The position numbers and the translations under genes were made by a program. From Halorubrum sp. GN11_10-6_MGM (GTDB lineage: Archaea > Halobacteriota > Halobacteria > Halobacteriales > Haloferacaceae): a stretch of 64,000 bases of DNA. The notes beneath the pieces were generated by a model. The model did no database searches, was not told the DNA's origin, and saw only the letters and a program-made list of their open reading frames with translations. The DNA lies in assembly GCF_005435165.1 (NCBI RefSeq), contig NZ_SGUC01000004.1:62001-126000 (forward strand). The letters run 5' to 3'. How positions within the stretch are numbered: position 1 is the first letter of the stretch; the number at the start of each line of letters is the position of its first letter. Shown piece after piece: positions 26,420-35,432 of this stretch.

Positions 26420-27478
26420 ATGGCTCGTTCGGACAGAGCGGATTATTCGTTGATCGGGGATTTCCTGTACTGGTTGGGGTATGACCGGCTTGAAGACAGG
26501 TTTTCGTTTATGCCCCACCCAGTGATCTTCTACGGTTTACTGGTCGTCCTCACCGCGCTCGTCGGCGTTCAGGGTTCGAGAGTGCTGATGGGCTATCAGT
26601 TGGTTTATTTAACTAACCCGTCGGCCCTTATAAATCCGTCATTGAGTCTGGTCGCACCGTTCGTAATTGTTTATCTCCATAGGCGTTACCGGCAGGTCCT
26701 GGATCATATCGACGTGGAGTCTCGTACTTCTAACCCTGAGGCTTTCGACGACTTGGCTCCCAAATGGATTCAACTCGGCCTGTACTCACTCTTCATACTA
26801 AACGCCGTCTACCAGTTCGTGATAAATCAAGGAATAGAGAAGGTTCTTCAGACTGGTGGCGTATCTGAACTGTTCGGCGTACTTGTACTGCTTCCCTTGG
26901 GCCACGGCGTACTCATCTCCGAATTCCTGGCGACCTACGCCGGAATACTCCTGTTCTTCCCGCGAAAAATTAGAAAGACCGACTTCAGGATCAACTTCCT
27001 CGACCCCGAAGGATTAGGCGGTTTAAGACCTGTGGGAGAGCTGATGAAATCTGCGTACTACTTCTTAATGCTCGGACTGATTGCCTCCGCAGTAGCACTG
27101 TATGGTCCGAGTATACTTACCGGCGTGTCAAGTTCGCAGTACGGCATTTGATCTGTACAGCGATTTCTGTTTACTCTCGCCTGGTTACTGGCGATCGGTC
27201 TCATTGGTTACGGGTTGGCCCAGATTCACTGGTTCATGAAGCGAGAGAAGCGAAAGGAGTTGACTAAACTGGATAAGAGAGCCCGGGATCTGGTTGATAA
27301 ACCGTTTGAAATACAGGATCTGGAAATAAGTGACGAAGAAAAATACGAGGAGCTCAGAATGAGAATGGACTACATAAACAACACCAGAGAGTATCCTACC
27401 ACGTTCACAATGTGGGCACAGCTCTCGATAGGAGTAATACTTCCAAAAGCGATTCAAATGCTGCTCTCAGCGGTATGA
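26420..27478 (+). pseudogene. AT-rich membrane protein gene interrupted by one in-frame TGA
   Basis: From the ATG at 26420 a 243-residue membrane protein (several hydrophobic segments, for example PHPVIFYGLLVVLTALVGV, LYSLFILNAVYQFVI, VLVLLPLGHGVLISEFLATYAGILLFF) stops at a TGA at 27149-27151. The same frame then continues without another stop through a further hydrophobic segment (RFLFTLAWLLAIGLIGYGL) and a charged tail to 27478. This shows one original reading frame of about 352 codons. Base and codon use (A/T-ending codons) differ sharply from all neighbours, which indicates transfer. Alternatives are a truncated but functional protein, two split proteins, or a base-call error. Confidence 0.7.
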
Positions 27479-27484
27479 ATCCCT

Positions 27485-28723
27485 TTATTGCTCGTCGAAC
27501 AACGTCTCGCCGTCGACCATGTGCGCCTCGACGGCATCCATGTCGAGGGTGACGCCGAGGCCGGGCTTCTCCGGCACCTCGATGTAGCCGTCCTCGATGA
27601 CGTCCTCCTCGACGAGGTCCTCCCACCAGCCGAGCTCGTAGGAGTGGTACTCGATGGCGAGCGAGTTCGGGATCGAGGTGCCGACGTGGGCCGCCGCCAT
27701 CGTCGCGATCGGCGAGGCGACGTTGTGCATCGCGACCGGGACGTAGTACTGGTTCGCGACGTCCGCGATCTTGCGGGTCTCGCGCATCCCGCCGACCTTC
27801 GGCAGGTCGGGGGCGACGATGTCGACCGCCTGGTTCTCGATGAGGCGGCGCAGCTCGGTGACGCGGTAGCGGTTCTCGCCGACCGTGATCGGCGTGGTCG
27901 TGTTCTTCGTGACCTCCTCTTGGACTTCGAGGTTCTCCGGCGGCACGGGGTCTTCGAGCCACCAGACGTCGTACTCCTCGATGGCGTCCGCGAGGCGCTT
28001 CGCCGAGCCGCCCGAGAACGTCCAGTGGCAGTCGAAGGAGACGTCGGCCTTGTCTTTCACGCGCTCGGTGACCTTCTCGACGATCTCCGCCTTGTGGCGG
28101 ATCTCGCCGGGCCGGAGGTGACGGTTCGCGCGGTCCTTCTCGTAGCCCGAGGGGACGTCGAGGTCGAACTTCAGGGCGTCGTAGCCGAGCTCGTCGACGA
28201 CGCGCTCGGCCTCGTCCGCGCAGGCCTCGGGGTCCGCCTCGTCTTCGGTGTGGCAGTCGCAGTAGACCCGCATCTCGTCGCGGTACTTCCCCCCGAGCAG
28301 CTGGTAGGCCGGCACGTCGAGGATCTTCCCGGCGAGGTCGTGGAGCGCGACCTCGATGCCGGAGATGGCCGTGACGGTGACGCCCTCGACGGAGCCCTCG
28401 CCGGACATCTTCTGGATGAGGTGTTCGTAGAGCCGGTCGATGTCGAGCGGGTTCTCGCCGATCACGAACGGCTTCATGCGCTCGATGAGTTCGGGCACGC
28501 CGGCGCCCCAGTACGCCTCGCCGGTCCCGACGACGCCGGCGTCGGTGTAGACGCGGACGAGCGTCCACGGGAAGTTCCCGTCGACCATCGTCGTCTGGAC
28601 GTCCGTGATCTCGACGTCGCGGCCGCCGCCGCGCGTTCCCGTGGTCCCCATGGTCTCGGCGGAGAGCTCCCGCATCGTGTACTCCGCGTTCGGGTCGTGA
28701 AGCGACTCGTAGTTCCGGCTCAT
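27485..28723 (-). CDS. Sugar-acid dehydratase, enolase superfamily (gluconate or xylonate/arabinonate type)
   Basis: A 412-residue enzyme of the mandelate racemase/muconate lactonizing group. It has an N-terminal capping domain (PWTLVRVYTDAGVVGTGEAYWG) and a barrel with KFDLDVPSG, FDCHWTFSGG (metal Asp), WWLEDPVPPENLE (metal Glu) and TVGENRYRVTELRRL (metal Glu); MHNVASPIATMAAAHVG holds the conserved His-Asn. Sequences nearly like this are known in Haloferax as the gluconate dehydratase of the semiphosphorylative Entner-Doudoroff route and the xylonate/arabinonate dehydratase. I cannot separate these two from sequence alone. ATG at 28723 follows a TATA-like inverted repeat. Confidence 0.87.
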   Translation of the reverse strand: MSRNYESLHDPNAEYTMRELSAETMGTTGTRGGGRDVEITDVQTTMVDGNFPWTLVRVYTDAGVVGTGEAYWGAGVPELIERMKPFVIGENPLDIDRLYEHLIQKMSGEGSVEGVTVTAISGIEVALHDLAGKILDVPAYQLLGGKYRDEMRVYCDCHTEDEADPEACADEAERVVDELGYDALKFDLDVPSGYEKDRANRHLRPGEIRHKAEIVEKVTERVKDKADVSFDCHWTFSGGSAKRLADAIEEYDVWWLEDPVPPENLEVQEEVTKNTTTPITVGENRYRVTELRRLIENQAVDIVAPDLPKVGGMRETRKIADVANQYYVPVAMHNVASPIATMAAAHVGTSIPNSLAIEYHSYELGWWEDLVEEDVIEDGYIEVPEKPGLGVTLDMDAVEAHMVDGETLFDEQ

Positions 28724-28746
28724 ACCCCCCGGTTCATTCGGAACAG

Positions 28747-28760
28747 GGTAAATGTTTACC
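28747..28760. promoter_or_regulatory. Inverted repeat at the dehydratase promoter
   Basis: GGTAAA (28747-28752) and TTTACC (28755-28760) form complementary arms around TG. On the minus strand the AT-rich core AAACATTTA is about 24-34 nt before the dehydratase ATG, the place of a TATA box, so this may be a promoter with an overlapping operator. Confidence 0.45.
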
Positions 28761-28819
28761 TTCGCACGCCGCACGCGTCGAACAGGTGGCTTTTCATCCC
28801 CGTACGCGCAATAGCGGCC

Positions 28820-29305
28820 ATGGTCGAGATCACTGATTCTCTCGCGTGCCTGTACACGGGTCGGGTGGAGTCGCGCGGCGACGACTACGTCGTCACGGTT
28901 CCCGCCTCGGAGATCGAACACGGAAGCGTCAGCGTCGGGGAGACGTACCGGATCGCCGTCTTGGACCGGACCGCTCCCGACGAGGAGGAGTCGGCGTCGG
29001 CCGCCGACGGCGACGCCGTGTCCGCGCCCGACGCGAACGGCTCCGCGGGCGGGACGCCCGCAGACGACGACCAGCGGCCGACCTCTCGCGGCGCCGCCGG
29101 CGCGGTCCAGCCGGACCCGCCCGTCTCGGAGGGCGAGGTGCGCGAGGTGACGATCGAGACTCTCGGCGACAAAGGCGACGGCATCGCGAAGATCGAGCGA
29201 GGCTACGTCGTCATCGTCCCCGACGCCGAGCCGGGAGAGGAACCCACGGTCGAGATCACGAGCGTCCGCGAGAACGTCTCGTTCGCGAACGTCGTCGAGG
29301 AGTAG
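28820..29305 (+). CDS. TRAM-domain protein
   Basis: A 161-residue protein. The C terminus (about 105-161; VREVTIETLGDKGDGIAKIERGYVVIVPDAEPGEEPTVEITSVRENVSFANVV) is a TRAM domain, a small beta-barrel that binds RNA. The N terminus (YTGRVESRGDDYVVTVPASEIEHGSVSVGETYRIAVL) is a separate beta-rich unit. The two are joined by a long disordered Ala/Asp/Gly linker. Archaeal TRAM proteins are thought to act as RNA chaperones or translation factors. It is divergent from the dehydratase gene. Confidence 0.85.
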   Translation: MVEITDSLACLYTGRVESRGDDYVVTVPASEIEHGSVSVGETYRIAVLDRTAPDEEESASAADGDAVSAPDANGSAGGTPADDDQRPTSRGAAGAVQPDPPVSEGEVREVTIETLGDKGDGIAKIERGYVVIVPDAEPGEEPTVEITSVRENVSFANVVEE

Positions 29306-29374
29306 CGGTCGCAGCCCCCACGTCTTTCAACCGCTGCGTCTCTCAGTCACCGCTCCGTCCAGTCGCCGCGTTTC

Positions 29375-30496
29375 TCAGTCGCCGCGCCCCTTTCCTTCGG
29401 GCGGGCTTCCCCGCGAGAACAGCGACCGCAGGTTCGACGCCGAGAAGAACGAGGAGGGCTCGTCCATGTGGACGCCGATCTCGCCCGACAGCGCACGCAA
29501 CCCGACCCGCTGAACGGGCCTCGGGAGCGAGTAACACCGCCGGATCGCCTTTCCGAGTCGGATCTCGGTCGCCAGCTCGTCGCGCCAGCCCGACTCGTAG
29601 GCGTCGAGCGTCGTCGGGTCCTCCGGGTCGACGACGCTGGCAGCGACGTCGGCCGCGCGCATCCCGTAGAGGATGCCGCCGCCGGTGAACGGCTTCGTCT
29701 GCGCGGCCGCGTCGCCGATCAGGAAGCCGCGGTCGCTCGTCGTCCGTGCCGGCGGCCCCACCGGGATCGCCCCCGAGCAGCGCCGGTCGGTGGTCGCGCC
29801 GTACGCGTCGGTGAGTCGATCGAACGCCCCAGAGACGTCCTCGCTCGGCGGCGCGGCCAGCCCGTACTCGACGCCGGCGTCGCCGCGGGGGATCCGCCAC
29901 GCGAAGAACGTCGGCGCGGTGAGGTGGACGTCGACAAAGTCGCTCGCGTCCGACTCGGGGTCGAATCCGAGAACTCCGTGGAGCAGTTCGTCCGGCTCCG
30001 GAAGGTCGAGCGCGCGGCGCACTCGCGAGGTCGGCCCGTCGCAGCCGGCGACCATCCGCGCCTCGAACCGCTCCGTCTCGCCGCCGTCTCCGAGGCTGGC
30101 CTCGACGACGACCCGGTCGTCGCGCTCGTCGACCGAGACGACGGTGTGGCCCTCGCGGAGATCCGCGCCCGCCTCCGCCGCGAAGTCGGCCAGCGTCCGG
30201 TCGAGCCCGACCCGGTCGATCACGTTCGACACCGGTTCTCGCTTATAAAACGGGTAGCTCCGAGAGCCGGGGCCGTCGACGTGGAACCGCGCGCCGTAAA
30301 CCCGGTTCTGTCGGAGCCGCGCTACCGCCTCGTCGTCGACGTACTCCCAGATGTCGGTCGAGACGTGCCCGGAGCAGGCCAGCGGCTCGCCGACGGTCCC
30401 CGACTCCAAGAGGAGGACCTCGCGGCCCGCCTCGGCGGCCCGGCGCGCGAACCGCGATCCGGCCGGCCCCGCTCCGACGACGACGAAGTCGTACAC
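29375..30496 (-). CDS. Geranylgeranyl reductase family FAD oxidoreductase
   Basis: A 373-residue flavoprotein. The dinucleotide-binding loop is VVVGAGPAGSRFARRAAEAG at the N terminus, followed by ESGTVGEPLACSGHVS with a Cys typical of geranylgeranyl reductases. ARMVAGCDGPTSRVRRAL and the second FAD motif GFLIGDAAAQTKPFTGGGILYGM complete the fold. The family saturates geranylgeranyl chains of archaeal lipids or menaquinones. The GTG start at 30496 lies at the beginning of the FAD fold. Its partner substrate is unknown, and other archaeal oxidoreductases share the fold. Confidence 0.82.
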   Translation of the reverse strand: MYDFVVVGAGPAGSRFARRAAEAGREVLLLESGTVGEPLACSGHVSTDIWEYVDDEAVARLRQNRVYGARFHVDGPGSRSYPFYKREPVSNVIDRVGLDRTLADFAAEAGADLREGHTVVSVDERDDRVVVEASLGDGGETERFEARMVAGCDGPTSRVRRALDLPEPDELLHGVLGFDPESDASDFVDVHLTAPTFFAWRIPRGDAGVEYGLAAPPSEDVSGAFDRLTDAYGATTDRRCSGAIPVGPPARTTSDRGFLIGDAAAQTKPFTGGGILYGMRAADVAASVVDPEDPTTLDAYESGWRDELATEIRLGKAIRRCYSLPRPVQRVGLRALSGEIGVHMDEPSSFFSASNLRSLFSRGSPPEGKGRGD

Positions 30497-30553
30497 GCTC
30501 GAAGTAACCGGGTCGGGATATATAAACGCTGCCGGCTCTCGACCGACTCGGCG

Positions 30554-32821
30554 TCACTCCCCGTCGCCGAGCCACCCGAGCGCGGCGTCGAGGTCCGTCC
30601 GCGGCGGCGAGCAGGCGAACCCCTCGCAGACGTAGGCGGTCGGCTCGCCGTCGACCGCGTCGCGGTCGGCCCATATCGGCGGCGCCTCGGCCATCCCGAG
30701 GCGGTCGAGCCACTCGTCGAGGCCCGCCGCGGTCGCCGGACGCGGCGCCACGAGGGCGCCCGGCAGGTACCGCTCGCCGAGCGTCTCGCGCCACTCGTCG
30801 GGGACCTCGTCGGCGGCGATCGTCACCTCGATCCCGCCGGTCTCGACCAGATCCGCCGCGCGCACGAGCGAGGCGTGTTCCAGCGGCCCCCCGCGGATCC
30901 GGTCGGCGTGCGTCGTCACGACGCGCGCGGCGATCTCCCGGAACTCCCCGTCGGTCCGGAAGCCGTCGAGGAGCGCGAGCGTCTCGACCGCGACGCCGAG
31001 ACTCGACGGCGTCGACCGGTCGGTGAACTCCTGCGGCCGCGCGATGAGGGGGCCGGTGTCCCCGCCTTCGCCCGCGCCTCCGCTTCCGTCTGCGCTCCCG
31101 CCTTCGCCCGCGCCTCCGCTTCCGTCCCCGTCGAGCGCTCGGGTGAAGTAGATGGTCCCGTCGTCGGCGTCGTGGAACTCGTCGACGAGCGCGTCGGCCA
31201 GATCCAAGGCGAACCCGAGCGGCTCGGGGTCGCCGGTCGCGGCGTAGACGTCGAGCGCGCCGCGCGCGAGGAACGCGTAGTCGTCGAGGTACCCCGGCCC
31301 GCGCACGTCGCCGTCGAGCCAGCGGCGGGCGAGCGCGCCGGTCTCGCTGTCGGCGTCGTAGAGCCGGTCGCGGCAGAAGTCGAGCGCCTCGCGGGCGATC
31401 TCGGCGTACGGTTCACCGAGCGCGTTCCCGGCCCGCGCGAACGCCGAGATCGCCCGCCCGTTCCACGCGGCCAGCACCTTCTCGTCGCGGGCGGGTCGCG
31501 GCCGCGACTCCCGGGCGTCGAACAGCACCGTCCGCGCCTCCGTCAGCGCCTCGCGGACCGCCTCCGTCGACAGGTCGCGGTCGGCGGCCAACTCCTCGAC
31601 CGACGCCGCGATCGTCGGGACGGTCGTGCCGCGCTCGAAGTTCCCGCCGGGACGGATCCCGTAGCGCTCCTTCGCCAGCGACGCCGCCGGCTCGTCGAGG
31701 ACCACGTCGACCTCCTCGGGCGTCCAGACGTAGAAGGCGCCCTCGACGTCCCCGTCCCCGTCGGACTCTCCCCCGTCGCGGCGACTTTCCGGGAGCCGGC
31801 TCCGCGCGTCGAGGGTGCTGAAGAAGCCGCCGTCGTCGTGGCGGAGCTCGCGGTCGAGGAACGCGAGCGACTCGCTCGCGACGCGGGCGTACGCGGAGTC
31901 GCCGGTTAGCCGGTAGCCGTCGAGGTACGCCATCGGCAGCTCGGCGTTGTCGTACAGCATCTTCTCGAAGTGGGGGACCGTCCACTCGCGGTCGACCGCG
32001 TAGCGGTGGAACCCGCCGCCGATCTGGTCGTACATCCCGCCGCGGGCCATCCCGTCGAGGGTGCCCGTCGCCGCCGACAGCAGCGCGTCGCGACCGCGGG
32101 CCGCGTACGCGCGCATGAGGAGGTCGACCCGGCCCGGCATCGGGAACTTCGCGCCGCCGCTCCCGAAGCCGCCGTACTCCTCGTCGTAGCCGCGCAGCGC
32201 CGCCGCGGCCGCGGTGTCGAGCAGGTCGTCTCCGGCCGGACCGGCGGCGCCCTCCCCGTCCGAGTCCGTCGCGGCGGCGGTCGAATCCGGCACCGACTCC
32301 AGTTCGTCGCGCGCGCTCTCGGCCCACTGGTCGGCGCGTCGCTTCATCTCCTCGCGCTGCTCGGGGTCGCTCCACGAGTCGGCGATCCGCTCACAGAGGT
32401 CGCGGAAGCCGGGCTGGTTCCGCCGCGGCTCGGGCGGGAAGTAGGTCCCGATGTAGAAGGGCTTCCCCTCGGGCGTACACCACGCCGAGAGGGGCCACCC
32501 GCCGCCGCCGGTGACGAGCTGGCAGACGGTCATGAACGTGCTGTCGACGTCCGGGCGCTCCTCTCGGTCGACCTTGATCGGGACGAACGACTCGTTCACG
32601 ACGCTCGCGACCGACTCGTCCTCGAAGCTCTCCTCGGCCATGACGTGACACCAGTGACACGAGGAGTAGCCGATGGAGACGAACACCGGGACGTCGTGTT
32701 CGCGGGCGCGCTCGAACGCCTCGTCGCCCCACGGCTGCCAGTTGACGGGGTTGTCCGCGTGCTGCCGGAGGTAGGGACTCGCCTCGCCGTCGAGGCGGTT
32801 CCGCTCGGTCGGCTGTGACAT
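30554..32821 (-). CDS. DUF255 / SSP411-like protein with thioredoxin domain
   Basis: A 755-residue protein of the YyaL/SPATA20 family. The N terminus is a thioredoxin-like domain with Cys55 and Cys58 in GYSSCHWCHVMAEESFED and KVDREERPDVD. The rest is an alpha/alpha six-hairpin barrel resembling sugar-processing enzymes (MYDQIGGGFHRYAVDREWTVPHFEKMLYDNAEL, LAAWNGRAISAFARAG). The role is unresolved in any organism; redox or sugar-modifying functions have been suggested. A glycine-rich insertion near residues 565-590 is encoded by a DNA tandem repeat. Confidence 0.88.
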   Translation of the reverse strand: MSQPTERNRLDGEASPYLRQHADNPVNWQPWGDEAFERAREHDVPVFVSIGYSSCHWCHVMAEESFEDESVASVVNESFVPIKVDREERPDVDSTFMTVCQLVTGGGGWPLSAWCTPEGKPFYIGTYFPPEPRRNQPGFRDLCERIADSWSDPEQREEMKRRADQWAESARDELESVPDSTAAATDSDGEGAAGPAGDDLLDTAAAAALRGYDEEYGGFGSGGAKFPMPGRVDLLMRAYAARGRDALLSAATGTLDGMARGGMYDQIGGGFHRYAVDREWTVPHFEKMLYDNAELPMAYLDGYRLTGDSAYARVASESLAFLDRELRHDDGGFFSTLDARSRLPESRRDGGESDGDGDVEGAFYVWTPEEVDVVLDEPAASLAKERYGIRPGGNFERGTTVPTIAASVEELAADRDLSTEAVREALTEARTVLFDARESRPRPARDEKVLAAWNGRAISAFARAGNALGEPYAEIAREALDFCRDRLYDADSETGALARRWLDGDVRGPGYLDDYAFLARGALDVYAATGDPEPLGFALDLADALVDEFHDADDGTIYFTRALDGDGSGGAGEGGSADGSGGAGEGGDTGPLIARPQEFTDRSTPSSLGVAVETLALLDGFRTDGEFREIAARVVTTHADRIRGGPLEHASLVRAADLVETGGIEVTIAADEVPDEWRETLGERYLPGALVAPRPATAAGLDEWLDRLGMAEAPPIWADRDAVDGEPTAYVCEGFACSPPRTDLDAALGWLGDGE
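31061..31126. repeat. 30-bp perfect direct repeat, 36-bp period, inside the DUF255 gene
   Basis: The same 30 bases (beginning CCCGCCTTCGCC) occur at 31061-31090 and 31097-31126. They encode two copies of GSGGAGEGG-type text, a 12-codon in-frame duplication between two domain helices. Confidence 0.85.
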
Positions 32822-32973
32822 ACGCCCGGTTCGATCCGGCGCGGCAAAAGGCGTCCGGGCCGCGACGAGCGTCCCACCGCCGACGTTGACTCGCCACTAT
32901 TTACCCATGAACTCGCATATATCTTCCCGGTGAGAGAGTAAGGTTTACACTACCGTGCGGACACCCGTCGGGC

Positions 32974-34257
32974 ATGACGGAGACCGTACTCCTAGTGGGG
33001 GGCGGCGGCCGCGAACACGCGATCGCCCGGGCGGTGGCGGACGACTGCGCGCTGTACGCCTGCGCGAGCGTCCGGAACCCGGGAATCCGACGGCTCGCCG
33101 ACGGGTTCGAGACGATAGACGAGACCGACGCCGCCGCGGTCGCCGACTACGCGACGGCGGTCGGCGCCGACCTGGCGGTCATCGGCCCGGAGTCGGCGCT
33201 CGAAGCCGGGGTCGCGGACGCGCTCGACGACGCCGGCGTCTACGCGTTCGGCCCCCGCGCCGCGGAGGCGCGTCTGGAGACGGACAAGGCGTTCCAGCGG
33301 GAGTTCATGGAGGAGCACGCGATCCCGGGCTGTCCCGACTACGCGGTGTTCGACGACACCGAGGCGGCCTGCGAGTACATCGACGACTACGACGGTGACC
33401 TCGCCGTCAAGCCCGCCGGTCTCACCGGCGGGAAGGGCGTGAAGGTCATCGGCGATCAGGTGACCGCGGAGGAGGCCAAGGCGTACCTCCGAGACTCGGA
33501 GTACGACCGCGTCGTCCTCGAAGAGCGGCTCGTCGGCGAGGAGTTCACGGTTCAGGCGTTCGTCGCGAACAGGGACGTGCGGACGACGCCGGCGGTCCAG
33601 GACCACAAGCGAGCCTACGAGGGCGACGAGGGGCCGAACACCGGCGGGATGGGGTCGTACACGGACACCGGGCTCTCGCTGCCGTTCATGGCCGAGGGCG
33701 ACTACGAGGCTGCTACCGACGTGCTGGAGGCGGTCGTCGACGCGCTCCCCGACTACAAGGGCGTCCTCTACGGGCAGTTCATGCTCACCGACGCGGGGCC
33801 GAAGGTGGTGGAGTTCAACGCGCGCTTCGGCGACCCGGAAGCGATGAACACGCTGCCCGTCCTCGACACGCCGTTCGTCGACGTGCTCGTCGCCGCGCGC
33901 GACGGCGAGTCGCTCCCCGAACTCGCGTTCTCGGGCGAGGCGACCGTCTGCAAGTACGCGGTGCCGGACGGCTACCCCACCGACCCCGACGCGGGCGCGG
34001 AGATCGCGGTCGACGAGGAGAGCGCCGGTGACGCCCTCCTCTACTACGCCAGCGTCGACGAGCGCGACGGCCGCTTGTACACGACCACCTCGCGGTCGTT
34101 CGCGGTCGTCGGCCGCGGCGATTCCATCCCGGCCGCGGAGGCGCAGGCCGAGGACGCGCTGTCGGCCGCGGGCGACCGCGTCCGGATCCGCCACGACATC
34201 GGCACCGCCGACCTCGTCCAGCGCCGGATCGACCACATGGACGAGCTCCGGGACTGA
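32974..34257 (+). CDS. purD: Phosphoribosylamine-glycine ligase
   Basis: A 427-residue ATP-grasp enzyme for the second step of purine synthesis. The start MTETVLLVGGGGREHAIARAV is the family's N-terminal motif. Other landmarks are GPESALEAGVADAL, AVKPAGLTGGKGVKV (ATP loop), EEFTVQAFV, NTGGMGSYTDTG and VEFNARFGDPEAMNTLPVL (metal binding). The length is complete. AT-rich elements upstream (CATATATC at about 32915 and GTTTACAC at about 32943) can serve as promoter. It is not in a purine operon here. Confidence 0.95.
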   Translation: MTETVLLVGGGGREHAIARAVADDCALYACASVRNPGIRRLADGFETIDETDAAAVADYATAVGADLAVIGPESALEAGVADALDDAGVYAFGPRAAEARLETDKAFQREFMEEHAIPGCPDYAVFDDTEAACEYIDDYDGDLAVKPAGLTGGKGVKVIGDQVTAEEAKAYLRDSEYDRVVLEERLVGEEFTVQAFVANRDVRTTPAVQDHKRAYEGDEGPNTGGMGSYTDTGLSLPFMAEGDYEAATDVLEAVVDALPDYKGVLYGQFMLTDAGPKVVEFNARFGDPEAMNTLPVLDTPFVDVLVAARDGESLPELAFSGEATVCKYAVPDGYPTDPDAGAEIAVDEESAGDALLYYASVDERDGRLYTTTSRSFAVVGRGDSIPAAEAQAEDALSAAGDRVRIRHDIGTADLVQRRIDHMDELRD

Positions 34258-34345
34258 GACCGCGGGCCCGGAGGACCGCGGCCGCGAACTCTCGCACCCG
34301 CGACCGGGAGCGACCCTTTTATCCCCGCCGTCCGAACCGGGAGGC

Positions 34346-34963
34346 GTGAGCCACGACGACGCGGACGCGACCGAGGCGGACGCGACCGAGGCGAGCGCGA
34401 CCCGCGAGCCAGACGCGACCGAGGCGAGCGCGACCCCACACGGCCCCGATTCCCCGCGACGCGACGGGCTCGACCGGTTCCCGACGCCCGGTCCCCGGAA
34501 CTCCCTGTGGTCGTGGCCGGACGCGAAGTCCCCGCTCGCGGTCGTCCGCAACTACGTCGTGATCGTCCTCGCGCGGATCTGTCCGAGCCTCCGGCTGAAA
34601 AACTGGCTGCTGCGGCGGATCGGCGTCACGGTCGGGACCGGCGTCGCGTGGGGACTCGAATCGACGCCGGACGTGTTCTGGCCGGAGCGGATCCGCGTCG
34701 ACGACGACGCAATAATCGGGTACGACGCCACCCTCCTCTGCCACGAGTTCCTCCACGAGGAGTACCGGCTCGGCGACGTCGTCGTCGAGGAGGCGGCGAT
34801 GATCGGCGCGGGCGCGGTCGTGCTCCCCGGCGTCACCGTCGGCGAGGGCGCGCGCGTCGCCGCGAACTCGCTCGTCGCCGAGGACGTGCCGCCGGGTGCG
34901 ACGGTCGCGGGCGTCCCCGCAGAGGTCGTCTCGCGGGCTGACGCGGCGGCGAGCGACGACTGA
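34346..34963 (+). CDS. Left-handed beta-helix acyltransferase
   Basis: A 205-residue protein with a GTG start about 30 nt after CTTTTATCC. The N-terminal 35 residues are a low-complexity repeat of Asp-Ala-Thr-Glu-Ala, encoded by 15-bp near repeats (GCGGACGCGACCGAG). Then come a hydrophobic segment (VVRNYVVIVLARICPSL) and hexapeptide repeats: VFWPERIRVDDDAIIGYDATLLCHEF, DVVVEEAAMIGAGAVVLPGVTVGEGARVAANSLVAEDVPPGATVAGVPAEVV. This is the acetyltransferase beta-helix, probably membrane-associated. The acceptor is unknown. Confidence 0.82.
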   Translation: MSHDDADATEADATEASATREPDATEASATPHGPDSPRRDGLDRFPTPGPRNSLWSWPDAKSPLAVVRNYVVIVLARICPSLRLKNWLLRRIGVTVGTGVAWGLESTPDVFWPERIRVDDDAIIGYDATLLCHEFLHEEYRLGDVVVEEAAMIGAGAVVLPGVTVGEGARVAANSLVAEDVPPGATVAGVPAEVVSRADAAASDD

Positions 34964-34984
34964 CGAGGCGGTTCGTCGTCGGGC

Positions 34985-35290
34985 TCAGGCGCCGCCGCTC
35001 CCGTCGTCGCTGGTGTCGCCGTCGCCATCGCTCGCCGATTCCTCGGCGTCGGTGATGTGCGCCTCGGTGCTCACGCGCTGTAGGTCGACGCCCACCTCCT
35101 CGGCGACGGCGTCGAGGACGGCCCGCTGCTCGGCCATCTCGTTTTCGAGCCGCTGGACGCGCTCTGAGGTGTCTATCACCGTCTCCTGCGTCTCGTCTAC
35201 CTCGTCGCGGAGCTCGCTGATCTTCTTGTAAGTGCGCTCCGCGCGGTCGGCCAGCGTCTGGATCTTCTTGGCGGTGTCCCCGAATCCCAT
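34985..35290 (-). CDS. Small coiled-coil protein (DUF5798-like)
   Basis: A 101-residue protein that is almost all heptad-patterned helix (AKKIQTLADRAERTYKKISELRDEVDETQETVIDTSERVQRLENEMAEQRAVLDAVAEEV), with an acidic disordered tail. This suggests a dimeric or oligomeric coiled coil. It belongs to a haloarchaeal family of unknown function as far as I recall. It is convergent with the acyltransferase and divergent from surE. Confidence 0.75.
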   Translation of the reverse strand: MGFGDTAKKIQTLADRAERTYKKISELRDEVDETQETVIDTSERVQRLENEMAEQRAVLDAVAEEVGVDLQRVSTEAHITDAEESASDGDGDTSDDGSGGA

Positions 35291-35432
35291 GTCGGGTGGT
35301 CGGCCCGACGACACGTGTGCTTTTCCGTTCGGTTCGGCGTCATCGGCCGGTTCTCCTCCGGTCGGCACGCGCCGGCGGAGAGCGCGCCCCGACCGACGGT
35401 GGACTTTTGCCCGACTCGCCCGTGATACGGGT

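Noticed and set aside
27149-27151. TGA as a selenocysteine or programmed readthrough codon
   Set aside because: There is no redox-type context or visible SECIS-like hairpin, and haloarchaea are not known to use selenocysteine. A nonsense mutation is simpler.
31061-31126. CRISPR-like repeat
   Set aside because: There are only two copies with a 6-nt spacer, inside a coding frame, so this is a coding duplication.
29468-31909. 813-codon plus-strand frame opposite the reductase and DUF255 genes
   Set aside because: It spans two real minus-strand genes and their spacer and shows only shadow composition.
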